A stretch of DNA of 50,937 bases, taken from NCBI GenBank assembly GCA_964649415.1, contig CAZYSK010000039.1:1-50937 (forward strand), given 5' to 3'. The notes under the pieces were generated by a model that did no database searches, had not been told where the DNA came from, and saw nothing but the letters and a program-made list of their open reading frames with translations. The position numbers and the translations under genes were made by a program. Below are positions 15,657 through 24,081 of this stretch, piece by piece. Every line of letters starts with the position of its first letter. Position 1 is the first letter of the stretch. This DNA is from CAZYSK01 sp964649415. GTDB lineage: Bacteria; Chloroflexota; Anaerolineae; B4-G1.

Positions 15657-17135
15657 TTAGCTTCCTCCGCCCAGCATTCGCATCGGGCCAGGCATCCATT
15701 CGTCGGTATCCCGAGATGCCGCAGGGACGACGAGCACGACGTCCCCCTCCGCCAGGCCGGCGGTGATCTCCACCTCGGTGTCCGTGATCAACCCCAGTTC
15801 TACCTCTACCGGCTTGCTCCGATCGCCCAGCCATCGATCCACGTAGGCCGTCTCTCCCTCGACCCGCACGGCCCGCAGCGGCACGATGAGTGCATCCTCC
15901 CGGCTGGCCGTGGCGATCTCCACGTTGGCCGTCATCCCGGAACGCACGTCTCCGGCGAAGCCCTGATCTGCGAGCCCGGCCAAGCTGTCGCCTGCCACCA
16001 GGCGAACGGTCACCGGGTACAGAACCACGCCGGATGAGATGTACGCTTTCGGGGCCACGTACGTGACCTCGCCGGGCAGTTCGAGGCCCGGGAAGGCATC
16101 CAGGGTCACCCGTGCCGCTTGTCCAACCGCCACCTGCACGACATCGGTCTCGTCGAGACTGACGGCTGCTTCCAGCGCCGAGAGATCACTCAGCACGAGC
16201 ACAGGTTGCCCGGGGCCGGCCATCTCGCCCGCTTCCACGTCCAGAGCAGTGATCGTCCCCGCCGTGGGCGCGCTCAGCGTAGCCCGTTCCAGTTGGAGCC
16301 GGGCCTGATCCAGGGCCACACGCGCCTGATCCACCGCCGCCTCCGCAGCCTGTATTTCCTCGTCTGCCGCCCCTGCGAGCAGGAGGTCGAGTTGCGCCTG
16401 GGCCGCGTCCTGTTGCGCCGACGCGGCTGCCACGTTGGCCTGGGCCGCACGTACCTCATCGGCATCGGAACCGGCCATCAGCTCGTCGAGCTGCTTCTGG
16501 GCTGCGTCCACCCCTACCTCGGCGGCCCACAGATCGTAGCGCGCCTGCTCCACCTGGTCCTCGTCGCCCTCGGTCCTGTCGTAGGTGATCACGGCGAGCC
16601 TGTGGTCCAGTTGAGCCGCCGCGATCTGGGCTTCAGCGGCAGCGATCTCCGCCTCGTCAGGGCCTGCGGTCACCTGATCCCGATTGGCGACGGCGGCGCT
16701 TACCTGACCCCGCGCAGCGGCCAGATTGGCCTCCTCGGCCGCCACCCGCTCCAGTTGTGGCGCAGCCAGCAACTGCGCCAGTTGCCCCTCGGCCACGGCC
16801 AGCGCCGCCTCTGAGCGGGCCACCTGCAACGCCAGATCATCCGTCTCCAGCCGGACCAGCGCTTGCCCCGCCTCCACGACCTGTCCCTCTTCGACGAGAA
16901 TCTCGGCCACCTCGCCCCCCGACAGGAACGCCAACGCCACCTGGGCGTTCGGCTCCAGTACGCCGGTGCTCTCGACCACGACTTCCAACGTCTCCCGTCG
17001 CACAACGGCTGTCTCCATGGACTCCATCGCCTGGGCCGTTCCGCTGCCGGGGCTTCCCGCGAATTGCCAACCGGCGACACCCAACCCAGCGACTCCCACG
17101 ACGACCACCGCGATAATCCACCATTTCCTGCTCAT
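15657..17135 (-). CDS. MacA/HlyD-family efflux adaptor (first copy)
   Basis: 492 aa. A single N-terminal membrane anchor (WWIIAVVVVGVAGLGVAG) is followed by a lipoyl/barrel-sandwich half (AEILVEEGQVVEAGQALVRL). A long Ala/Glu/Gln-rich alpha-hairpin follows (about 110-280; repeated AAQAQLDLLLAGA-type heptads), then the second half (TAGTITALDVEAGEMAGPGQPV), a beta-barrel and a membrane-proximal domain. It links the ABC permease to the outside or to an outer partner. The protein immediately upstream (17188-18732) is a full-length paralogue. Confidence 0.9.
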   Translation of the reverse strand: MSRKWWIIAVVVVGVAGLGVAGWQFAGSPGSGTAQAMESMETAVVRRETLEVVVESTGVLEPNAQVALAFLSGGEVAEILVEEGQVVEAGQALVRLETDDLALQVARSEAALAVAEGQLAQLLAAPQLERVAAEEANLAAARGQVSAAVANRDQVTAGPDEAEIAAAEAQIAAAQLDHRLAVITYDRTEGDEDQVEQARYDLWAAEVGVDAAQKQLDELMAGSDADEVRAAQANVAAASAQQDAAQAQLDLLLAGAADEEIQAAEAAVDQARVALDQARLQLERATLSAPTAGTITALDVEAGEMAGPGQPVLVLSDLSALEAAVSLDETDVVQVAVGQAARVTLDAFPGLELPGEVTYVAPKAYISSGVVLYPVTVRLVAGDSLAGLADQGFAGDVRSGMTANVEIATASREDALIVPLRAVRVEGETAYVDRWLGDRSKPVEVELGLITDTEVEITAGLAEGDVVLVVPAASRDTDEWMPGPMRMLGGGS

Positions 17136-17163
17136 ACGCCTTCTCCTGATCTAGTACCCTGTA

Positions 17164-17195
17164 GAGACCCCAAAGGTTTGAGAAACTTTAGGGAG
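17164..17195. repeat. Imperfect AGACCCCAAAGGTTT hairpin
   Basis: GAGACCCCAAAGGTTT / AAACTTTAGGGAGA form an imperfect stem at the end of the upstream adaptor gene. It is the same family as 12731-12764. Confidence 0.65.
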
Positions 17196-18732
17196 AGTTC
17201 TCACCGCCAAGCATCCCGAATGGACCCTGGAACTCCGCGCTGGAGCCGGCAGCGGCTGGGATCACCACGACCTCGTCGCCCTCGGCCAGGCCGACCGTGA
17301 TCCCAACCTCGGTATCGGTCACCAGCCCCAGCTCGACTGCTACCTGCTCGACCCGCCCGCCGCTGAGCCGCTCCACGTAGGCGCGCTCTCCCTCGCTGTG
17401 GACCGCCCGCAGCGGGACAATCACCGCGTTCTCCTGCGTCGCGACGGAGATCTCCACCTCGGCCGTCATCCCGGCCATCAGGCCACCAGAAGCGGATTCC
17501 GTCTCCGCCGTCAAGTTGCCAGACGGTGACAGGCGAACCGTGACCGGGTAGAGCACCACGCCGGCCTGGCTCTCGGCCACCGACGCGACGCGTGTCACCT
17601 GCCCTGCTATCTGGACGCCTGGAAGGGCGTCCACCGTCACCCGGACCTCCTGCCCGACCGCCACTCGCGCCACGTCGGTCTCATCCAGGCTGACCTCCAC
17701 GTCCAGCGCCGCCAGGTCGCTCAGTACGACGATGGCCTGGTTCGCGTTGACGATCTGGCCCGGTTGCAGGTCCAGAGAGGTCACGATGCCGGCCATCGGC
17801 GCGGTCAGCGTGGCCTTCTCCAGTGCCAGCTGCGCCTCATCGAGCCGGACGCGTGCCTCGTCAACCGACGCCTGGGAGGTGTCGATCTGCTCCTGCGTGG
17901 CCCCCGCCAACAGCAGCTCAAGCTGCGCCTGGGAGGCATCCCGCTGCGCCGCCGACACCGCCACGTCGGCCTGCGCGGCGCGCTCCTGGTTGACGTCCGG
18001 TCCGTCCATCAGGTCGTCGAGCCGGGCCTGGGCCAGAGCCAGCGAAGCATCGGCGGCCGCCAGGGCATAGCGGGCCTGCTCCTCCGGTGCGCCCAGTGCG
18101 GGGCAGATGACCATCTCCTCGGGAAGGATCGTGCCATCCCGCATCCGCGTACCGGCCTCGATCGTGACGCACGTCATCGTGTTCTCGTGCCTGTCAAAAG
18201 CACCGTGCTGCTCCGCTATAGCGGATGCCAACTCAGCCTCGGCAGAGGCGATCTCCCCCCCGTCGGCCCCGGCGACGAGCTGGTCCCGGCTGGCGGCCGA
18301 CGCGCTGACCTGAGCCGCCATCGCCCGCACGTTGGCATCCTGGGCCGTCACCTCCTCCGGCCGTGCAGGAGCCAACAACTGCGCCAGTTGCGCCTCGGCC
18401 GCGGCCAGCGTCGCCTCCGCCTGGGCCACTTGCAGCGCCAGTTCATCCGTCTCCAGCCGGACCAGGGCCTGTCCCGCTTCCACGAACTGCCCTTCTTCAA
18501 CCAGCACGGCCGCCACCCGCCCACCCGAAGAGGAGGACAGCGAAACCTCCGTGTGAGGCAGCAGGTTGCCGGTGGCCTCCACCGCGACCTCCAGGGTGCC
18601 CTCCCGTGCTATCGCAGTCTCATCCGGCGTCCCGGCTTCCTCTTGCGCGCCCGGCAGGCTGCTACAGCCAACAACGACCAGCGCGGCGATCAAGACGACT
18701 GCCGCAACGATACCCCACCATTTCCTGCCCAT
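17188..18732 (-). CDS. MacA/HlyD-family efflux adaptor (second copy), predicted lipoprotein
   Basis: 514 aa from MGRKWWGIV, chosen because AGGAGG stands 7 nt upstream; the open frame to 19071 is only repeat translation. The N-terminus AALVVVGCSSLPG contains a lipobox-like VVGC, so the mature protein may be lipid-anchored through Cys, unlike its paralogue. It has the same architecture: biotinyl-lipoyl half (AAVLVEEGQFVEAGQALVRL), long coiled hairpin with an extra segment containing MTCVTIEAGTRMRDG and two cysteines, second half (MAGIVTSLDLQPGQIVNANQ) and barrel domains. It is the first gene of the exporter run. Tandem adaptors may form a mixed hexamer. Confidence 0.88.
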   Translation of the reverse strand: MGRKWWGIVAAVVLIAALVVVGCSSLPGAQEEAGTPDETAIAREGTLEVAVEATGNLLPHTEVSLSSSSGGRVAAVLVEEGQFVEAGQALVRLETDELALQVAQAEATLAAAEAQLAQLLAPARPEEVTAQDANVRAMAAQVSASAASRDQLVAGADGGEIASAEAELASAIAEQHGAFDRHENTMTCVTIEAGTRMRDGTILPEEMVICPALGAPEEQARYALAAADASLALAQARLDDLMDGPDVNQERAAQADVAVSAAQRDASQAQLELLLAGATQEQIDTSQASVDEARVRLDEAQLALEKATLTAPMAGIVTSLDLQPGQIVNANQAIVVLSDLAALDVEVSLDETDVARVAVGQEVRVTVDALPGVQIAGQVTRVASVAESQAGVVLYPVTVRLSPSGNLTAETESASGGLMAGMTAEVEISVATQENAVIVPLRAVHSEGERAYVERLSGGRVEQVAVELGLVTDTEVGITVGLAEGDEVVVIPAAAGSSAEFQGPFGMLGGENSP

Positions 18733-18901
18733 ACATTTCCTCCTATCGAAGATCAGGGCCAGTCTACCCGGGAACTGTGGAGGAATTATGGAGATTCGGT
18801 GGAAAGATGTTGGAGATATGGTCCACCAGCTCTTACGTGCAGGAACAGATTTGACAAACACCACCAGGTGCATATCATTGCTGTAGCGACGGATGTCCGC
18901 G

Positions 18902-19185
18902 TTCGCTAGTTCGTAGTGAGGGCGGATGCAGACATCCGTACGTAGGTCCGCCGAACGGACGTCTGCGTCCGCGCCGTCCCATGCATCCGCGCCGTCCGCG
19001 TTCGTAGTGAGGCACGCAGGTCCGCCGGAGTGCCGTCTGTATCCGCGCCGTCTGCGTTCGTAGTGAGGCACGTAGGTCTGCCGGAGTGCCGTTTCAGTTC
19101 GCTAGTTCGTAGTGAGGGCGGATGCAGACATCCGTACGTAGGTCTGCCGAACGGACGTCTGCGTCCGCGCCGTCCCATGCGTCCG
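18902..19185. repeat. Compound direct repeats (88 bp x2, 36 bp x2)
   Basis: 18902-18989 and 19098-19185 are 88-bp direct repeats with only about two mismatches. Between them TTCGTAGTGAGGCAC... occurs twice (19001-19036, 19057-19092). Units contain GGATGCAGACATCC and GGACGTCTGCGTCC palindromes. The 500-bp spacer 18733-19236 holds nothing else recognisable. A related fragment (GGTCTGCCGGAGTGCCGT) recurs at 37597-37614. Confidence 0.85.
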
Positions 19186-19236
19186 AGCCGTCGTGAGCGG
19201 CCCAGGCGGTCACCCCAAGACAACACAAGGAGCGAT

Positions 19237-19872
19237 ATGTCCACGCAAGGGCAGAGAGACAGGGGCGTAGTGAGCGACATACGCGACAGAGAAGATCTCA
19301 CCTCTCGGGAAATCATGGACGAACTGTGGAAGCGGGACGCGAGTTTCGTGCGCTCCTACGACCGGGCGTTCAAATGGGTGTTCCTGGCGCTCGGGGTGCT
19401 GTGGTTCCTTCCCGGCATTGCCCGGCGGTCCGGCTGGCAGTTCTTGAACTCCCTGGCCGGGTTGCCAGCGGTGGTCTTCCCGCTTGGCGTGATCGCCGTG
19501 GCCGTGCTCCTCTTCCTGGCCGCGATAGCGCTAGAGACGTGGCTCAACTGGATGAGACAGCAACAAGGGGGCTGCCACGACACGCACGAAACGGTAGCCA
19601 TCGTCCGCGAAGGCCCATACCGCGTGATCCGGCACCCGGGATACCTGGCCGAGATGGTCTACTTCGGCCTGGCCCCAATCGTCTTCAGCAGAATGGTGCC
19701 TTTCACAATCCTGGCCGCGGTCGCCATCGGGCTGGCGCTGGCCAGCTTCGCATATCTGATCCGCGTGGAGGATAGCTTCAACGTGAGGAAGTGGGGAGAT
19801 GGGTACCGGGAATACATGGCTGACGTGCCGGCCGTCAACTTCGTGAGGGGACTGAAGCGACTCCGGGAATGA
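19237..19872 (+). CDS. Isoprenylcysteine carboxyl methyltransferase-family membrane protein
   Basis: 211 aa from MSTQGQRDRG with AAGGAG just upstream; the frame open from 19030 is repeat translation. Hydrophobic helices (FLALGVLWFLPGIA, VVFPLGVIAVAVLLFLAAIA, FTILAAVAIGLALASFAYL) surround the ICMT/PEMT signature YRVIRHPGYLAEMVYFG, with a C-terminal RVEDSFNVRKWGDGYREYM (Glu-Asp motif). Family members use AdoMet to methylate small lipids, isoprenoids or metals; the substrate here is unknown. It is convergent with a second ICMT-like gene five bases away. Confidence 0.85.
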   Translation: MSTQGQRDRGVVSDIRDREDLTSREIMDELWKRDASFVRSYDRAFKWVFLALGVLWFLPGIARRSGWQFLNSLAGLPAVVFPLGVIAVAVLLFLAAIALETWLNWMRQQQGGCHDTHETVAIVREGPYRVIRHPGYLAEMVYFGLAPIVFSRMVPFTILAAVAIGLALASFAYLIRVEDSFNVRKWGDGYREYMADVPAVNFVRGLKRLRE

Positions 19873-19877
19873 GCGGC

Positions 19878-20615
19878 CTACCACACCCCCGGCAACAGGC
19901 GGTAGCGCACACGCCGGGCATAGGCCGGATAGCCTTCGAGCTCCTCCTGCAGCGTCCTGTCCTCCAGCGCCGTCCGCACGATTGTGAGCAGCACGACCAG
20001 CACACCCGGAATGAGCGCCCACAGCGAGCCTAGCATAAAGGGCGTCGCCAGCTCAAACGCGATCGTGCCGCTGTAGCCCGGGTGCCGCACGCACCGGTAA
20101 GGGCCGCCGGTGGCCACCGCGTGCTGCCGATCCTCCTGGATACGCACGACCTTGGAGAAAAACGCGTTCGCCGTCATCGCCCACGTCCCCAGGGCATATC
20201 CCAACGCCGCGACGACCAGCGCGACGATCTGAAGCGCAAGGGGCATACCGGGCCACGCGCGCGCCGTCCACCCCCGGCGCACGTCCAGCCCAGCCAGGAT
20301 GTACTTGGCCAGCGTGACCAAGCCGACGACGCCAAGCAACGCCGTGTCCCAGGCCTTGGCGTCCTTCGCGCGCGTGACGCGCTCGATCAGCAGATCTGGG
20401 CTCGTGGGAATCAGGAGCACCGCGTTGGCGCCGACCCAGGCCGCGTACACACCGACCAGCGCCCACCCCATCGCCCAATCCAGTCGCCACGCGGACGCGA
20501 ACAGGATCACAGCCACCATCACCACGCCCATGGATTCCCTCACCAGCCACCGGGTGACCCCGCGCTTCGTCTCAGATTCACGATCCGGCTGTTGAACGGG
20601 AGTCTTGGCATTCAT
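19878..20615 (-). CDS. Isoprenylcysteine carboxyl methyltransferase-family membrane protein (second)
   Basis: 245 aa from MNAKTPVQQP, whose ATG lies one base past the stop of the MFS gene, implying translational coupling. Several membrane helices precede the AdoMet-binding signature YRCVRHPGYSGTIAFE, followed by ALEDRTLQEELEGYPAYARR, the ICMT-type Glu-Asp element. It is related to, but distinct from, the convergent gene at 19237-19872. Co-expression with a UMF1-type transporter is the only functional hint. Confidence 0.85.
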   Translation of the reverse strand: MNAKTPVQQPDRESETKRGVTRWLVRESMGVVMVAVILFASAWRLDWAMGWALVGVYAAWVGANAVLLIPTSPDLLIERVTRAKDAKAWDTALLGVVGLVTLAKYILAGLDVRRGWTARAWPGMPLALQIVALVVAALGYALGTWAMTANAFFSKVVRIQEDRQHAVATGGPYRCVRHPGYSGTIAFELATPFMLGSLWALIPGVLVVLLTIVRTALEDRTLQEELEGYPAYARRVRYRLLPGVW

Positions 20616-20616
20616 T

Positions 20617-21963
20617 TCAGGCACGCCCCGAACGCGCACGTGCCTCGTTGACGGACAGCAACAGCAGCAGGCCCACCACCAGGAAGGCGATGACCGGCAA
20701 GACGGCCACCCGCTGTCCCAACTGCTCCGCAAACGGTGCTCCACCCTCGATGGCCTTGAACCACAGGAAAGAGGCCCGCTCGCCCTGCGACTGGAACCAG
20801 ATGGCAGATTCCGCCGCCACCCAGCCGTAGATGGTTGGCCCGATGAAGGACGACGTGCGACCGGCCACGGCGAAGAAGCCGTAGAACTCTGCGCTCCGCC
20901 CGGGCGGGCTGAGCATGGCGACCATGGCGCGACTGACGGATTGAACGGCCGACAGGGCACACCCCGCCACCCCGCCGATGATGTAGAAGCCGGTCACCGT
21001 CTCGTTCACAAACAGACCCACGACTGCAACCAGCATGAGCAAGATGAAGATGACCACAGACATCTTGCCGCTCAGGCGATCGGCCAGCACGCCGGAGACG
21101 TACGCCCCGATGACGCTCGTCACCTGGACGATGATCATGAATATGATCAGTTGCTGCTGATTGAGGCCAAACATCACAGCGCCGAAGATGGCGGCGAAGT
21201 TGACCGTCATCAGAATGCCGTCGTTGTAGATCAGGAAAGCGACGATGAACTTCGTGAACTCCCGGTGCCGTTTGACCATCCGGAACGTGCGGAGCAGGCG
21301 TTTGGACGCGATGGTGACGTAGGATTCGCCGGGCGGCACCCGCCTGCGCTTGGCGCGCTCGCGCAGCCACAGAAACAGGGGACTGGCAAAGAGCGCGAAG
21401 TACAGGGCCGTGATGATCAGCGATGCGCGGACGATCCCCGTGCCCTCGAACGTCATGACCAGCACCAGCACCAGGAGCAGGCAGACAATCCCCCCAACCA
21501 GACCGATCGCCCAGCCGTAGCCCGACACCCGTCCCATCTCCTCGAGCTCAGAGACCTCCGGCAGCAGCGAGTTATAGAAGACCTGGCCGCTGCGGTACCC
21601 GATCTCGGCCAGGATGAAGAACAGCATGCCGGTCAGCACGTCCCCTTTGCGGACGAAGAAGAGCAGGGCCGTAGAGAGGCAGGCCAGGCCGGTGAACACC
21701 AGGAGAAAGCGTTTCTTGCGGCCGGCGAAGTCGGCGATGACGCCCAGCACGGGGGAGATGATCGCCACGACGAGCATGGCAATGCCTACGGACAAGCCCC
21801 ACAGCCGCGACCCCTCGACGCCGCCGACCACGTGATCCTTGAAATAGGCGGCGTAGATGGCTAACAGAACGACGGCGGCGTAGGCTGAACTGCCGATGTC
21901 GTACGAATACCAAGCCCAACGCGAGCGATGGGCCAAAGATGTTTTCTGAGCACTCGTTTGCAT
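20617..21963 (-). CDS. UMF1-family MFS transporter (Atg22-like)
   Basis: 448 aa from MQTSAQKTSL, with GGAGGGG directly upstream. About 11-12 membrane helices. AWYSYDIGSSAYAAVVL is the UMF1/Atg22 opening, and GVIADFAGRKKRFL is the MFS loop 2-3 motif. Related bacterial proteins are thought to export amino acids or small metabolites. It precedes the ICMT-like methyltransferase with a one-base gap. Confidence 0.85.
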   Translation of the reverse strand: MQTSAQKTSLAHRSRWAWYSYDIGSSAYAAVVLLAIYAAYFKDHVVGGVEGSRLWGLSVGIAMLVVAIISPVLGVIADFAGRKKRFLLVFTGLACLSTALLFFVRKGDVLTGMLFFILAEIGYRSGQVFYNSLLPEVSELEEMGRVSGYGWAIGLVGGIVCLLLVLVLVMTFEGTGIVRASLIITALYFALFASPLFLWLRERAKRRRVPPGESYVTIASKRLLRTFRMVKRHREFTKFIVAFLIYNDGILMTVNFAAIFGAVMFGLNQQQLIIFMIIVQVTSVIGAYVSGVLADRLSGKMSVVIFILLMLVAVVGLFVNETVTGFYIIGGVAGCALSAVQSVSRAMVAMLSPPGRSAEFYGFFAVAGRTSSFIGPTIYGWVAAESAIWFQSQGERASFLWFKAIEGGAPFAEQLGQRVAVLPVIAFLVVGLLLLLSVNEARARSGRA

Positions 21964-22085
21964 GATCCCCTCCATGAGCGTGGCGCGTGCGGACGTCTAT
22001 CTTTGCAGTAAACTATAACCCCCAGCCTTGCATTCCGACACGCTCACACAGGGACAACCCGCCAGCGTCGCGCAGCCGGACCGCT

Positions 22086-22102
22086 CGGATTGGAACAATC
22101 CG
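22086..22102. repeat. CGGATTGGAACAATCCG palindrome
   Basis: A 7-bp stem with a 3-nt loop, standing at the head of the 89-bp array and followed by GCAGCATCC. Other copies are at 2311, 26477, 26493, 33294 and 37369. Confidence 0.8.
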
Positions 22103-22652
22103 CAGCATCCCTGCCCGCATGCGCCACCCTGATACGGGGACTAGCCTCGGGGAAACTGCCGCAGAGAATCAGACAACCCCAATTCGGACCGCGGGCATCC
22201 TGCCCGCATGCGCCACCCTGATACACGAACTAGCCTCGGGGAAACTGCCGCAGAGGATCAGACAACCCCAGTCCGGACCGCGGGCATCCTGCCCGCATGC
22301 GCCACCCTGATACGGGGACTAGCCTCAGGGAAACTGCCGCAGAGAATCAGACAACCCCAATTCGGACCGCGGGCATCCTGCCCGCATGCGCCCTCCCTGC
22401 ACACGAACTAGCCTCGGGGAAACTGCCGCAGAGAATCAGACAACCCCAATTCGGACCGCGGNNNNNNNNNNNNNNNNNNNNNNNNNNNNNNNNNNNNNNN
22501 NNNNNNNNNNNNNNNNNNNNNNNNNNNNNNNNNNNNNNNNNNNNNNNNNNNNNNNNNNNNNCGCAGAGAATCAGACAACCCCAATTCGGACCGCGGGCAT
22601 CCTGCCCGCATGCGCCACCCTGATACACGAACTAGCCTCGGCGAAACGCGCA
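22103..22652. repeat. 89-bp tandem repeat array
   Basis: The anchor CAGAGAATCAGACAACCCC recurs at 22162, 22251, 22340, 22429 and, after the N gap, 22564; the first four are exactly 89 bp apart. Each unit contains the hairpin GCGGGCATCCTGCCCGC and a junction that varies as TACGGGGACT or TACACGAACT. Units are near identical over the whole period, with no unique spacers, so this is not a CRISPR. The region from 21964 to 22773 has no gene; short open frames here are repeat translation. Confidence 0.9.
22462..22561. other. Assembly gap (100 N)
   Basis: Exactly 100 N within the tandem array. This is a scaffolding placeholder, so the true copy number of the 89-bp repeat is unknown. Confidence 0.98.
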
Positions 22653-22773
22653 ACGCGGACGTGGATCATACGCCGGTGAACACTATGCCAGCAAGGATGC
22701 AGCGGATGCCCGACCGTCTGCGGTCGGCGGCATCCGGGCGGTCCGTGGATGTTACGTGCTCACCCGCGATTTG

Positions 22774-24063
22774 TCACTGCCCCAAGATCGGCAGCACCGA
22801 GCCACCCTGCGGCAGCACGGCTACGCTGGCTCCAGGGCCTGCCCCACCAAGCGCGGCATCTACGGCTGCACGCAGATCGTCGAAAGGCACCATGCCACAT
22901 TGCCGGACGGCGTCGGCCGGCATCGCGGAGACCAGATACACCTCGGCCCATTTCAGCACCGAGGCGATGGCAGCCGCCTTGTGTCCACCCAAGACGAACT
23001 TCTGCTGGATGCGCTGCAACAGATCGTCCGGCGAGCCCGCCTCCCTCATCCACGTCTCGAACGTCTGATTGCCGTAGCCCTCGCTACACTCGGCCACCAG
23101 GACGATAGTCCCCCCGCGCCGCACGGCGTGCGCCGCGTTGTCCAGCGCCTTCTGCGCCTGGTACAGGTTCACGTCCTTGGGATACCCACCCGCGCTCACC
23201 AGAACGACGTCCGCGCGCCGGGGGATCGGAACCGTGCTCCGTCGCTTCACCAGCTCACACCCCGCCCGATGGGCGGCGGTTACATCCCCTGCCACAGCCT
23301 CGAGGATGCGATGCTGGCCGTCTACCACCACGTTGAGGATGAAGTCCACGCCGAGCATGGTGACGCCCTCCTCGATGTCGGCACGCACCGGGTTGTCCGC
23401 CAGTCGCCCGGTGCTCGCCTCGGGCCGCACCATCATAGCGTGATTGGCGCTCACGGTCGCCTCCGACGCGCACCCGGGAAGAATCGCTTTGGCACCTCCA
23501 GAGAAGCCAGCGAAGTAGTGCAGTTCCAGGTTGCCCAGGCAAACCCGCAAGTCAGCCTCGACGACGGGCCGGAAGAACTCGACCGGCGTGCCGGCAGAGG
23601 TGACACCCAGCCGGACGACGTCCGAGGGATCGTGGTTCATCACCCGCACGCGGCGGTACACATCCGCGCCAACCGCGGTTTCCAACTCAGACGCGGTCAT
23701 CGGCCGGTGGAGCCCAAGTGCGGCGACGATGCTCACATCCTCGTCGGGCACACCGGCCGCCGCCAGCTCGTCCAGCACGGGGGGGAGCAAGCGTGCGGAT
23801 GGACATGGTCGGGTCAGGTCGCTGGTGACGACCACGACCCCCTGGCCCGACCGTACCAGATCGCGCAGGCGCGGGCCGCCGACCGGATGGGCCAACGCGT
23901 CGCGCAGGAGCGCCTCCGGACGCCCCGCTTCAGCGGGGGTCTCCGTCCCGTCCCTCTGCCCCACGCGCTCCCGCGGCGCAAAGACCCCAAGCAGGCTGGC
24001 GGCCGGCACCTGGACCCGGAGTCTAGAGTGGCCAAAGCCGAGTTCAAGCTCAGTGACTTCCAT
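22774..24063 (-). CDS. LarA-family nickel-pincer-dependent racemase/epimerase
   Basis: 429 aa, typical for LarA. Family motifs are present: TSDLTRPCP (Asp/Arg), ALGLHRPMTASE (His), LHYFAGFSGGAKAILPG (Lys that carries the nickel pincer cofactor), SANHAMM (His) and SAGGYPKDVNLYQAQKAL (Lys). LarA proteins interconvert 2-hydroxy acid enantiomers such as lactate, and the wider family acts on other 2-hydroxy acids. The cofactor makers LarB, LarC and LarE are not in this window. It is the last gene of the large minus-strand cluster, 18 bp after PGK, so a hydroxy acid intermediate is likely in the pathway. The substrate is uncertain, so no symbol is given. Confidence 0.88.
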   Translation of the reverse strand: MEVTELELGFGHSRLRVQVPAASLLGVFAPRERVGQRDGTETPAEAGRPEALLRDALAHPVGGPRLRDLVRSGQGVVVVTSDLTRPCPSARLLPPVLDELAAAGVPDEDVSIVAALGLHRPMTASELETAVGADVYRRVRVMNHDPSDVVRLGVTSAGTPVEFFRPVVEADLRVCLGNLELHYFAGFSGGAKAILPGCASEATVSANHAMMVRPEASTGRLADNPVRADIEEGVTMLGVDFILNVVVDGQHRILEAVAGDVTAAHRAGCELVKRRSTVPIPRRADVVLVSAGGYPKDVNLYQAQKALDNAAHAVRRGGTIVLVAECSEGYGNQTFETWMREAGSPDDLLQRIQQKFVLGGHKAAAIASVLKWAEVYLVSAMPADAVRQCGMVPFDDLRAAVDAALGGAGPGASVAVLPQGGSVLPILGQ

Positions 24064-24081
24064 GCAGCACCCGGATTCCGT

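Noticed and set aside
22103..22652. CRISPR array
   Set aside because: The 89-bp units are near identical across their whole length, with no unique spacers, and no cas genes are present.
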